Source of the DNA: Halobacterium sp. R2-5
Lineage (GTDB): Archaea; Halobacteriota; Halobacteria; Halobacteriales; Halobacteriaceae
NCBI RefSeq assembly: GCF_011734195.1
Contig: NZ_JAANTH010000002.1
Span: 124,001-188,000 of the forward strand
Reading direction: 5' to 3'
DNA: 64,000 nucleotides
How positions within the stretch are numbered: position 1 is the first letter of the stretch; every line of letters begins with the position of its first letter. The translations under genes were made by a program, and so were the position numbers. This document shows positions 53,135-60,137 of the stretch, piece after piece. The notes below the pieces were generated by a model. The model searched no databases. It saw nothing but the letters and a program-made list of their open reading frames with translations, and had not been told where the DNA came from.

Positions 53135-53476
53135 ATGGGTCAGCAATCGTTGACTGTGTATCGTGGCTGTACACCAGTGGTGGATGCTGAGTACGAGTTC
53201 GAGAGCGATGGGTCGCCCGCGGAAGTCATCGTCGAGGCTCTAGCAGAAGCCGCCGAGATCGACCCGCTCGATCTTCCACCACTGTACGAGTTCGTCGATC
53301 CTGACGCCCTTAATCAGCTCTTTGGAGAGCACGACGGCGCAGCCCACGCGGATGCTCTCCTCAGTTTTCAGGTCGAGACCTGGAACGTGTTCGTCCGGGC
53401 CGACGGCCGCATTCGGGTCTGTGATGCCACCCAACCCACCGACCCGGAACCAGTCTTCGAATCCACCCCCGCCTAA
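53135..53476 (+). CDS. HalOD1 output domain protein
   Basis: 113 residues from ATG 53135. The HalOD1 pattern is IVEALAEAAEIDPLDLPPLY, EFVDPDALNQLF and VETWNVFVRADGRIRV. HalOD1 domains are haloarchaeal output modules usually found alone or with receiver/PAS proteins; the output is not defined biochemically. Probably cotranscribed with the zinc-finger gene. Confidence 0.85.
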   Translation: MGQQSLTVYRGCTPVVDAEYEFESDGSPAEVIVEALAEAAEIDPLDLPPLYEFVDPDALNQLFGEHDGAAHADALLSFQVETWNVFVRADGRIRVCDATQPTDPEPVFESTPA

Positions 53477-53584
53477 TTCGACTCTCTAAGTTCGCTTGTC
53501 GGTATGAACACCAGTTCTGTACTTAGCAGTAGTTCTCTACGAGACTCCACACGGGGTCTCACGCCGAGAGGATCGCTTTCCTGA

Positions 53585-53619
53585 ATATGCACACCAGCTC
53601 ACGAACCTCGTGTGCATAT
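53585..53619. repeat. Perfect 10-base inverted repeat
   Basis: ATATGCACAC at 53585-53594 and GTGTGCATAT at 53610-53619 with a 15-base centre. It lies in the 275-base spacer 53477-53751, which holds no gene. A spacing of 25 bases between arm starts would suit a dimeric DNA-binding protein, or it could form a hairpin. Confidence 0.6.
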
Positions 53620-53680
53620 CTCGGTGCCCGTAGCCCATCGCAATTGGCCGCGACCAGGCTGACCACTCGATATTCTCGAA

Positions 53681-53701
53681 AACGGGGTGAAATCACCCGT
53701 T
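53681..53701. repeat. Second hairpin in the same spacer
   Basis: AACGGGGTGA and TCACCCGTT pair with one bulged G and loop AA, 50 bases before the DUF7692-like gene. It may be a terminator or an operator. Confidence 0.45.
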
Positions 53702-53751
53702 GAGTTGCCCGAGATACATGGGTTAAGCGGGGTCGTGTGTACGAGACGAGT

Positions 53752-53997
53752 ATGCGAATCCGGACTGACGGCGACTACGCCCATCGCCTCGACGCCATCG
53801 AATCAGCCATGGAAGCCCTCGACGAGAATACGAAGACCGCTGCCGTGATCGCTGCCTGCGAGCACGCTCGCCAAGATCGTAAAGCGAAGCAGAAGGCGTT
53901 AGCCCATCCGGATATGACGCCCGAACTCGCGGAGATCCTGAGTACCTCGGTGCTGGAACTCTCCTACGAGACTCACACTAGCCTCGACACACGATAA
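53752..53997 (+). CDS. DUF7692-like haloarchaeal protein
   Basis: 81 residues from ATG 53752 (MRIRTDGDYAHRLDAIESAM). The rest is ALDENTKTAAVIAACEHARQD and LAHPDMTPELAEILSTSVLEL. This matches my memory of DUF7692, small proteins frequent on haloarchaeal plasmids and islands. It looks like a helical DNA-binding or antitoxin-type protein (inference). An upstream GTG at 53737 would add five residues. Confidence 0.7.
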   Translation: MRIRTDGDYAHRLDAIESAMEALDENTKTAAVIAACEHARQDRKAKQKALAHPDMTPELAEILSTSVLELSYETHTSLDTR

Positions 53998-54078
53998 GCG
54001 CAGATTCGATAAGTACAGGCGGGGGATTGCCCAAGTGGCAGAAAGCCATTTGCCCGGCAGCCCCGTACTAGTGTTCTC

Positions 54079-54567
54079 ATGAGTCCTGATGACCTCGATA
54101 GGATCGATAAGGGAATCCTCTATCTCCTCCAGCAGGACGCTCGGAAACACACGACAACAGAGATTGGGGAGAAAGTCGGCGTGTCCTCGAGCACGGTCGC
54201 CAATCGCATCAACAACCTCGAAGAGCGAGACGTCATCACCGGGTATCATCCAATCATTGAGTACGAGCAGACTGGGATGGGCCACCATCTCCTCGTGCTT
54301 GCGACCGTCCCATTGACTGATCAAGCAGAAATCATCGACGAGCTTGTCAGCGTCCCCGGTGTCGTGAGTGTCCGAGAGCTACTGTCGAATAATCGGAATC
54401 TCTCCATCGAGTTAGTCGGGAAGAGCAAACAAGACATCGAGAAGAGTGTTGGCGAGTTGGATTCGTTGGGGGTAGACATCGAACGAATGGAGATGCTGAA
54501 AAAGGTGCGACAGTTCCCGTACAATCACTTTGGAAAAGAGTACACAACAGAGACGGAGGATGGATGA
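54079..54567 (+). CDS. Lrp/AsnC-type transcriptional regulator
   Basis: 162 residues from ATG 54079. The N-terminal HTH is LDRIDKGILYLLQQDARKHT and EIGEKVGVSSSTVANRINNL, followed by GYHPIIEYEQTGMGHHLLVL and a ligand-binding-like region (EIIDELVSVPGVVSVREL). The last 50 residues (KKVRQFPYNHFGKEYT) go beyond a normal Lrp. Lower GC than the core genes around it. It converges on a HalOD1 gene. Confidence 0.85.
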   Translation: MSPDDLDRIDKGILYLLQQDARKHTTTEIGEKVGVSSSTVANRINNLEERDVITGYHPIIEYEQTGMGHHLLVLATVPLTDQAEIIDELVSVPGVVSVRELLSNNRNLSIELVGKSKQDIEKSVGELDSLGVDIERMEMLKKVRQFPYNHFGKEYTTETEDG

Positions 54568-54581
54568 TTTGCTGACGGTAG

Positions 54582-54830
54582 CTAGTGAGTGTGGTCTTTG
54601 ACAGCCACATAGCCATCGGCATCCACACTCACTTCGTAACTGTTGTAGTTGAACACCACCTTCCCTAGAGACGCCTTTCCAGCGAACAAGTTGTCCAACG
54701 CGTCGGAGTCAACTGCGTCATATAGTGGCGGTAATTCCGTCGGTGGAGTATTGTCAATGGCAGCTACTGTCTCGATTACTGCCTGACTCATGGTCCGAGT
54801 ATCCGTCTCAACGGTCTGGACAAGGCTCAT
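54582..54830 (-). CDS. HalOD1 output domain protein (second copy)
   Basis: 82 residues from ATG 54830. HalOD1 pattern: ETVAAIDNTPPTELPPLYDA, VDSDALDNLF and YNSYEVSVDADGYVAVKD. An internal ATG (residue 14) is possible, but the TATA box at 54857-54864 is 27-34 bases before ATG 54830 and supports the longer form. It is convergent with the Lrp-type gene, 14 bases apart. Confidence 0.83.
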   Translation of the reverse strand: MSLVQTVETDTRTMSQAVIETVAAIDNTPPTELPPLYDAVDSDALDNLFAGKASLGKVVFNYNSYEVSVDADGYVAVKDHTH

Positions 54831-54856
54831 CGGAAACGACTAGACTCTCGCCGGGC

Positions 54857-54864
54857 ATAAAAAC
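54857..54864 (-). promoter_or_regulatory. TATA box for the second HalOD1 gene
   Basis: Minus-strand GTTTTTAT 27-34 bases before ATG 54830, consistent with a leaderless mRNA. Confidence 0.5.
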
Positions 54865-54865
54865 A

Positions 54866-55133
54866 TTGGAGAACTGATAATTTCCAGGGTGGCTTAAATA
54901 AGGTCTGGAAAGTATCCAGTATCGTCCTCGTTCGTGAATTCCTTTCCGACGCGATTACAGGAGAACGCCCGAATCCGCTTCAGCATATCCGCGCGCTCAC
55001 TTCACAGTCCTACTTAGTGCCTGTTCCACGACAGATAGTGCCGAACTATAGTATTCTAACAGAGCGTCCATATCGAAGCTCGTTGCCCCAGTTCAGTTAC
55101 GACTCGCCGAGGTCGTGCTCGCGCTCGAAATGA
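54866..55133. other. Island spacer without recognisable gene
   Basis: Lower-GC sequence with a promoter-like GGCTTAAATAAGG near 54891-54903 and an AT-rich ACTATAGTATTC at about 55044. No open frame with family character is seen on either strand. It is probably decayed sequence upstream of the integrase remnant. Confidence 0.5.
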
Positions 55134-55316
55134 GTGATGACTGCTTCAGTCGCCGTCTCACCTGTCGCCTCAATCTCGGCGCGGGTGAATGCTGATCCGG
55201 ACGTGATTGCCGAACACTACGACAAGCCTTCAGACGACGAACTCTGGCGTTGCCGCCGCGAGCGGATGGAAAAGCGCCGTAACCACCTTAGCACCCTCAA
55301 AATCGACGATGATTGA
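55134..55316 (+). pseudogene. C-terminal remnant of a tyrosine integrase
   Basis: 60-codon frame from GTG 55134 (ATG 55137) to TGA 55316. From residue 17 it reads RVNADPDVIAEHYDKPSDDE and then RCRRERMEKRRNHL, the way haloarchaeal XerC-like integrases end; the Tyr in EHYDKPS would be the catalytic tyrosine. The Arg-His-Arg core upstream is missing and an in-frame stop precedes the fragment. It lies beside the right att-like repeat. Confidence 0.6.
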
Positions 55317-55741
55317 CGAAACTACGAGTTTCGACAGCACCCCCTCTCTCAGTACCTTCAGCAACGGCGAACCGACATCGTGCCGGCCAATCGCTCCCGT
55401 ATTCTCCGCGCGTAGCGGCCGCTCTGTGGCTGTCAGACGTGGTTCGAACTACACTACGTGTGGGACTAGAATCGACCGATTTAGCGAACTCGCCGTCTCC
55501 CTGCGGCGTCGGAGACGAAGCACGTCCGCGTTCTCGGAGGCGACGATTTTCACTGGCGCCGGACGGACGTTCTCTGGTACGCGGAGGATACCACTGCCAG
55601 ACGGCGGTCCAACTCGCGTCAGTGGAGCGGTCGAAGGGCGGGCGTACTCCAGTTATCGACGGAGAGCAGCGCCCGTAACCGCCGGCAACTCGGGAAACAG
55701 TCGTCACGTATCATGAGGCCGGCAATCGAGAACTATGAGTG
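55317..55741. other. 425-base stretch with the right att-like repeat and no supported gene
   Basis: Long overlapping frames exist on both strands but are Ser/Arg/Thr-rich without motif, as expected by chance in GC-rich DNA. It includes the repeat at 55378-55429. The last 40 bases precede the HtrA gene and should hold its promoter, but no clear TATA box is seen. Confidence 0.5.
55378..55429 (+). repeat. Right attachment-site-like repeat
   Basis: TCGTGCCGGCC (55378-55388) equals the acceptor end of tRNA-Pro at 52681-52691. Then CCCG-ATT-CTC and the 16-base identity CGTAGCGGCCGCTCTG (55411-55426, equal to 52729-52744). Direct orientation relative to the copy behind tRNA-Pro. Confidence 0.55.
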
Positions 55742-56824
55742 ATGGTACAGCGTCAATTCATAACGATAGTCGTCGTCGCGCTGCTCGTCGGCTCCGTCGT
55801 GCCGCTCGGCGTCGCCGGGCTCACGTCGCAAGCGGAGACTGATACGTCGAACCTTCAAGAGGCCTGTAACTACCAGCAGCTGTACGACGAAACCGTCGAC
55901 TCAGTAGTGTCGGTGACCCGCGGCCAGGGCGGTGGAAGCGGACTCGTCGTCGAGACCGCCCAGAACGGGTCGGAGAACCTGATCGTGACCAACGCCCACG
56001 TCGTCGGTGACGCGTCGTCGGTCACCATCGAGTTCCGCGAGGGCGACCAGGTTAACGGCACGGTCCTCGGCGCCGACCGCCTGACCGACCTGGCGGTCGT
56101 CCGTGTCTCCGAGACGCCGTCGTACGTCGAGTCGTTCGAGGTGGCGTCGTCGCTGCCCGAGCCCGGCGAGAAGGTGGCGGCGCTCGGCCATCCGTTCGGG
56201 CTGGACGAGACTATCACGTCGGGCATCGTGAGTGGGACGGACCGCGCGCTCCCGACGACGGAGGGGTACACGCTCCCGCAGGTCCTCCAGACCGACGCCG
56301 CCATCAGTCCCGGCAACAGTGGCGGCCCGCTCGTCACCTGTGACGGGACGGTCGTCGGCGTCAACACCGCGGGCCTGTCCGCCCAGGGCGCCGAAGACAT
56401 CGGGTTCGCCGTCCCTGCTACTGTCGTCTCCGAAGTGGTGCCCGAACTGATCGAGGACGGCGACGCCGAACACGCCTATCTGGGCATTGCCGGCGCTGAC
56501 GTGACCCCCGCGATAGCCCAGGCCAACGGCCTGAACGCGACCCAGGGGGCGTACGTCGCGGCCGTCGCTGAGGGCGGGCCCGCCACTGGAACGCTCCAGG
56601 GCGCGACCGCCGTCGAGAACGTCTCCGGCGTCAGAGTCCCGGTCGGCGGTGACGTCATCGTCGCCGCAGGTGGAAGCTCCATCGAGTCAGGGCAGGACCT
56701 CAAGGAGTTCCTGTTGCTGAGCTCCGAGCCCGGCGACACGGTCACCCTGACGGTGCTGCGCGACGGCGCGCGGACGAACGTCAGCGTCACGCTCGGTGAG
56801 CGGCCGGAACCGGGGAGCGCCTGA
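55742..56824 (+). CDS. HtrA/DegP-type serine protease with PDZ domain
   Basis: 360 residues from ATG 55742, with an in-frame GTG just before it. An N-terminal hydrophobic segment (FITIVVVALLVGSVVPLGVA) is a signal peptide or anchor, so it acts outside the cytoplasm. The trypsin-like triad is His86 in VTNAHVVGD, Asp116 in LTDLAVVRV and Ser193 in SPGNSGGPLV. A PDZ domain follows (GDVIVAAGGSSIESGQDLKEFLL). Role in protein quality control outside the cell membrane. Confidence 0.92.
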   Translation: MVQRQFITIVVVALLVGSVVPLGVAGLTSQAETDTSNLQEACNYQQLYDETVDSVVSVTRGQGGGSGLVVETAQNGSENLIVTNAHVVGDASSVTIEFREGDQVNGTVLGADRLTDLAVVRVSETPSYVESFEVASSLPEPGEKVAALGHPFGLDETITSGIVSGTDRALPTTEGYTLPQVLQTDAAISPGNSGGPLVTCDGTVVGVNTAGLSAQGAEDIGFAVPATVVSEVVPELIEDGDAEHAYLGIAGADVTPAIAQANGLNATQGAYVAAVAEGGPATGTLQGATAVENVSGVRVPVGGDVIVAAGGSSIESGQDLKEFLLLSSEPGDTVTLTVLRDGARTNVSVTLGERPEPGSA

Positions 56825-56912
56825 CGCGGCGGGTGTCCGTCGCTCGCCCGTCGTTCTCCCGCGGCGCGACCACGGGAAACTGTTAAGCGCCAACGACGTT
56901 CAGTACCCGAAC

Positions 56913-57140
56913 ATGGTCACGGAGCGCGACCGCATCTGGAACGCGACGCTCCGCGTCGCCGCCGACCCCGCAGCCGACGTCACGCCCGACACGGTCCTCG
57001 CCGAACTCGACGCCCCCCTCGGACGCGGCACCGTCCGCGAGACGCTGAAGTCGATGTGGGAACTCGGCGTGCTGCGCTGCGCGGACGGCGGCGGCCGGCA
57101 GGAGGGAACGTACCGACTGAACAACGGCATCTTCGACTGA
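56913..57140 (+). CDS. Small winged-helix protein
   Basis: 75 residues from ATG 56913 (MVTERDRIWNATLRVAAD). A single winged helix: DTVLAELDAPLGRGTVRETL, KSMWELGVLRCADGG and GTYRLNN. It may bind DNA; related small proteins are common in haloarchaea. A promoter-like TGTTAAGCG lies about 30 bases upstream. Convergent with the pilin gene. Confidence 0.78.
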   Translation: MVTERDRIWNATLRVAADPAADVTPDTVLAELDAPLGRGTVRETLKSMWELGVLRCADGGGRQEGTYRLNNGIFD

Positions 57141-57231
57141 GCGCAGCCACGCCGTTCTCGAGGGCAGTCTCGGCAGTGCGTACTCGCGGCTACGCGTGAC
57201 ACAATAAAAAACGACGGTGTAGGGACGGCCG

Positions 57232-57672
57232 TTAGCTTCCGGACCCGACCGTGATCTCTTCCTGCGTGACGACGGTGCGCGCGCCACCGCTCCCGATCGC
57301 GGTCACGGTGACCGTGATCTCGTCTTCGCTGTCGGCGGTGATACGCACGCTATCGCCGACGTTGTTCAACTCTGTCGAGGTGACCGGGCTTCCATCCATC
57401 TGAACCGTACTGGTATCGTTGTTCGCGACGGAGATGTTCAGGGTCTGCGCGTTCCCCTCACTGATCCACGTCGTCGTCGCGTTGCCGTCGTTGGTCTGGC
57501 TGACGTCCGCGCCGGCCTGGACGTTCTCGCTGACGCTGTCGCCGAACCCGAGCACGAAGCTCGCGATGACGGCGGCCAGGATGACTGTGATCGCTACCAT
57601 CAGGATGACGCCGATGACCGGCGACACCCCGCGCTCGTCGCGGTCGGGGATCTCGAAGCTGATTTCCTTCAT
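57232..57672 (-). CDS. Archaeal type IV pilin
   Basis: 146 residues from ATG 57672. A class III signal peptide [20 protein letters not shown], with cleavage by the prepilin peptidase expected before or near GVSPVIG, is followed by a hydrophobic assembly helix ([17 protein letters not shown]). The outer domain is Thr/Ser/Asp-rich with Asn residues in possible N-glycosylation sites (NISV, NATT). It should build surface pili for adhesion. The leader is long, with a TATA box at 57767-57774. Confidence 0.9.
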   Translation of the reverse strand: MKEISFEIPDRDERGVSPVIGVILMVAITVILAAVIASFVLGFGDSVSENVQAGADVSQTNDGNATTTWISEGNAQTLNISVANNDTSTVQMDGSPVTSTELNNVGDSVRITADSEDEITVTVTAIGSGGARTVVTQEEITVGSGS

Positions 57673-57766
57673 GTCTGGTGTGCCTGCACAGACTGGAACG
57701 GCGTCGGTCAGCCGTCTTCCCCCTCCGTTCGCAAGTCCGTGCTTGGCGCCCCTCTCTTCTGCGCGT

Positions 57767-57774
57767 ACTTAAAG
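57767..57774 (-). promoter_or_regulatory. TATA box for the pilin gene
   Basis: Minus-strand CTTTAAGT, about 95 bases before ATG 57672, giving an untranslated leader of roughly 70 bases. Long leaders are an exception in this window. Within the spacer 57673-57963 nothing else is recognised beyond the palindrome AAGGCCGCGGCCT. Confidence 0.4.
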
Positions 57775-57963
57775 CCTCACGCAAAGTACGACACGTCTAA
57801 CAACTTCAGGCCGCGGCCTTAACCGGGCGTTAAAGCGGCATACGCGACCGACCGACCGTCGCGGGTCGAACCCGGGGTGCGGTAATACTGGGCGAACACT
57901 GGGTAAAACGGCTTGACCAGTCAGGCGTGAATAGTTCGAGTACCGCTGTAGTAGAGCGACCGG

Positions 57964-58116
57964 ATGACCTGCACGAACTGCGGCAACGGGGAGGACGCCA
58001 CGGGGTACACGGTCCGGTTCACTCGGGGGGACAGCGAGCCGACGGAGATGGAGCTCGTGCTCTGTTCGGCGTGCGTCGAGGAGTTCCAGGCCGAGTCCGG
58101 CATCGAACTGCGGTAG
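57964..58116 (+). CDS. 50-residue zinc-ribbon protein
   Basis: ATG 57964 to TAG 58116. It starts MTCTNCGNGEDATGYTVRF and has a second pair in LVLCSACVEEFQAE: two CxxC motifs 29 residues apart form one zinc ribbon. The end is SGIELR. Common in haloarchaea; function unknown. It is followed by the small kinase on the same strand. Confidence 0.8.
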   Translation: MTCTNCGNGEDATGYTVRFTRGDSEPTEMELVLCSACVEEFQAESGIELR

Positions 58117-58188
58117 GCGGTTCCTACCGTCCGCGGCGCGGATTCCACAGCTTCATATTGCGGGCGCTCCGTAAACCAGTCGATTACT

Positions 58189-58725
58189 GTGAGCGGACAG
58201 CGCGCCACAGCGGACGGATCGAGCGCGGGGCGGCAGCCGCGAATCGTCGTGGTCTGCGGGCTGCCGGGCGCGGGGAAGACGACCGTCGCCGAGCACGCGA
58301 CGGAGCTGCTCGACGGGGAGTTGCTGCGGACGGACGTCGTGCGGACGGACCTCTTCGAGGACCCCGAGTACACCGACGAGGAGATGCGCGCGGTGTACGA
58401 GGAGCTGTTCGAGCGCGCGGCCGCGGTCGTTCGCGGCGGGTACAGCGTCGTCCTCGACGGGACCTTCCAGCACCGCAACCTCCGCGAGGAGGTACGCGAA
58501 GTCGCCGAGGGCCTCGGGGTGACGGCGACGTTCGTGAAAGTCGAGTGCGAGGAGGACGTCGTCCGCGAGCGCATCCGACAGCGCTCGGAGGACGCCAGCG
58601 ACGCGGACTTCGAGATCCACCAGCAGTACCGCGAGCGCTTCGACAGCGTGGAGCGCGAGCACGCGGTCGTGGACAACTCCGAGGGGCTGGCGGCGACCCG
58701 CGAACAGGTCGCGGCGCTGTTCTGA
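58189..58725 (+). CDS. P-loop kinase (APS kinase/zeta-toxin-like)
   Basis: 178 residues from GTG 58189. Walker A VVCGLPGAGKTTVAEHA at about residues 21-37; LLRTDVVRTDLFED and YSVVLDGTFQHRNLREEV follow. The C-terminal helical part has FVKVECEEDVVRERIRQRSE. It belongs to the large AAA_33/gluconate-kinase-like group; substrate unknown. No toxin-antitoxin partner gene is adjacent, so a metabolic or RNA-end kinase role is more likely. Confidence 0.83.
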   Translation: MSGQRATADGSSAGRQPRIVVVCGLPGAGKTTVAEHATELLDGELLRTDVVRTDLFEDPEYTDEEMRAVYEELFERAAAVVRGGYSVVLDGTFQHRNLREEVREVAEGLGVTATFVKVECEEDVVRERIRQRSEDASDADFEIHQQYRERFDSVEREHAVVDNSEGLAATREQVAALF

Positions 58726-58764
58726 GCCAGAAGACTTTCACCCGCGCCGCCGCGAGCGGGAGGC

Positions 58765-59274
58765 GTGCGACGAACACTGGTAGCTGTGGCGCTCGCGCTG
58801 CTCGTCTCGACCGCTGGCTGTGCGGCGTTCGGCGGCGGCGACACCGACACGGCGCCGACCGACGACGTAGTGGAACCGAGCGACCCCTCCGCGGACGCGA
58901 CGGGCGTGACTCAGTCCGTGCGGCTGTCTGTCGACGAATCGACGGCGGGCGGCGAGTGGACTTCCCTCTCCGTGGAGTACCCGCGCGAGAACTTCACTGT
59001 GGAGAGCGCGCAACACGAGAACGTCTCGCTGGGCGTCGACACTGACGACGACGGCGAGGTCGACGAGCAGTTCGACGAGACCCACATCAGCGGCGTCAAC
59101 AACAACGCCTACTCGTTCAGGGTCGAGCTCGACACCGGCTACACGCTGGAGTCCGGTGACGTGGTCGTGGTCGAGTACCCCGCCGTGGACAACCCCGCCG
59201 AGCTCGGGAACTACACGGTCGAGGCGACGCTGAACGACGAGCAGACGGCCAACGGTACGATTACGGTCGAGTAG
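58765..59274 (+). CDS. Secreted lipoprotein of unknown function
   Basis: 169 residues from GTG 58765. Signal peptide RRTLVAVALALLVSTAGCAA with lipobox STAGC; the arginines are only two and not followed by FLK-like residues, so Sec or Tat cannot be decided. The mature part is an acidic beta-sandwich-like domain (SVEYPRENFTVESAQ, DTGYTLESGDVVVVEYP) with several N-glycosylation sequons. Anchored at the outer side of the membrane. Confidence 0.78.
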   Translation: MRRTLVAVALALLVSTAGCAAFGGGDTDTAPTDDVVEPSDPSADATGVTQSVRLSVDESTAGGEWTSLSVEYPRENFTVESAQHENVSLGVDTDDDGEVDEQFDETHISGVNNNAYSFRVELDTGYTLESGDVVVVEYPAVDNPAELGNYTVEATLNDEQTANGTITVE

Positions 59275-59325
59275 CCCGCGAGCGCTCGCGGCAGCCTTTT
59301 TTCGAGCGACGACGAAGCCGGGAGC

Positions 59326-59883
59326 GTGACCGACGAGGATTCGGCGGACGACTCGCTGGCGTGGGAGACGACGGACCGCCGCGTGGCCTACGAGTGTCCG
59401 GGGTTCGACATCGTCCACGAGGACGTCCGGCTGCCGGACGGCACGGAGACGGACTTCGACTACCTCGTCGACGACCCCGCGGTCGTCCTGTTGGCGTTCA
59501 CGCCCGACGGCGGCGTCGTACTGATCGAGGAGTGGCGCCAGGCGGTCGGGCGCGTGAACCGCGGGCTTCCAGCCGGCGGCGTCGAGGACGAGGACGCCGA
59601 CCTCGCGGCGGCCGCCCACCGCGAACTCGCCGAGGAGACGGGCTACGAGGCCGAGTCAGTCGAGAAGTTCGGGGAGTTCGAGCCGACGAACGGCGTCGCG
59701 GACGCGGTCCACCACTACTTCGTCGCGGAGGGCTGTCGGCCGACCGGCGAGCAGGACCTCGACTTCAACGAGTCCATCCGCGTGACCACCCAGTCCTACG
59801 ACGACCTGCTCGCGGCCGTCAGGAGCGGCGAGATTCGGGACGGCCGCACCGCGCTGGGCGTGCTCAACTACGAGCTACGGTAG
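59326..59883 (+). CDS. NUDIX hydrolase (ADP-ribose pyrophosphatase-like)
   Basis: 185 residues from GTG 59326. The NUDIX box is GGVEDEDADLAAAAHRELAE with ETGYE following; the REL-EE core for metal is intact but the first Glu of the box is Ala, with acidic residues on either side. Upstream VVLIEEWRQAVGRVNRGLPA and downstream DFNESIRVTTQSYDDLL fit ADP-ribose pyrophosphatases. It hydrolyses nucleoside diphosphates linked to another group. Starts 51 bases after the lipoprotein stop. Confidence 0.87.
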   Translation: MTDEDSADDSLAWETTDRRVAYECPGFDIVHEDVRLPDGTETDFDYLVDDPAVVLLAFTPDGGVVLIEEWRQAVGRVNRGLPAGGVEDEDADLAAAAHRELAEETGYEAESVEKFGEFEPTNGVADAVHHYFVAEGCRPTGEQDLDFNESIRVTTQSYDDLLAAVRSGEIRDGRTALGVLNYELR

Positions 59884-59920
59884 CCGCCGGCTTTATCGCG
59901 GGCGGCCGAGACGCCCGGGT

Positions 59921-60094
59921 ATGGGCGCAATCGTCTACGAGGACCCCGAGGGCGGGGTCACGAACTGGCAGACCAGCGACGCGAACCTCGGCTTCGACGA
60001 GGACACCGGCCACTGGCTGGTGACCAGCGACGACGGCAGCACCGTCCGTCGCGTCCCCCGCGAGCGCGTCTTCTACGTGGAGACGAGCGAGTAG
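59921..60094 (+). CDS. 57-residue acidic protein
   Basis: ATG 59921 to TAG 60094. It starts [20 protein letters not shown] and later has [19 protein letters not shown] and VFYVE. It looks like a small beta-rich domain. Codon style is that of the chromosome. It lies between the NUDIX gene and tgtA on the same strand; function unknown. Confidence 0.75.
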   Translation: MGAIVYEDPEGGVTNWQTSDANLGFDEDTGHWLVTSDDGSTVRRVPRERVFYVETSE

Positions 60095-60137
60095 GACAAA
60101 GAAACCCTTAGGCGCGGGCGCTGGCTACGACGGGGCA

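Larger units (their letters stand above)
52694..55429. mobile_element. Small tRNA-Pro-associated accessory island (decayed integrated element)
   Basis: About 2.7 kb of lower-GC sequence between the tRNA-Pro 3' end and its degenerate copy. It holds a zinc-finger protein, two HalOD1 proteins, a DUF7692-like protein, an Lrp-type regulator and, next to the right border, a tyrosine-integrase remnant. The order tRNA, cargo, integrase end, att copy is the usual one for tRNA-targeted elements. There is no full integrase and no replication gene, so it is no longer self-mobile. Confidence 0.55.

Noticed and set aside
54019-54060. tRNA-Leu-like 5' fragment (GCGGGGG acceptor strand and CCAAGTGGC D-loop-like stretch)
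   Set aside because: No matching 3' acceptor, T-arm or anticodon arm could be found within 100 bases. It may be a relic, but the evidence is too weak to annotate.
55207-55716. Overlapping frames of 169 and 136 codons on both strands after the integrase remnant
   Set aside because: Both are Ser/Arg/Thr-rich without domain pattern, lack a promoter and overlap the att-like repeat. They are likely chance frames.
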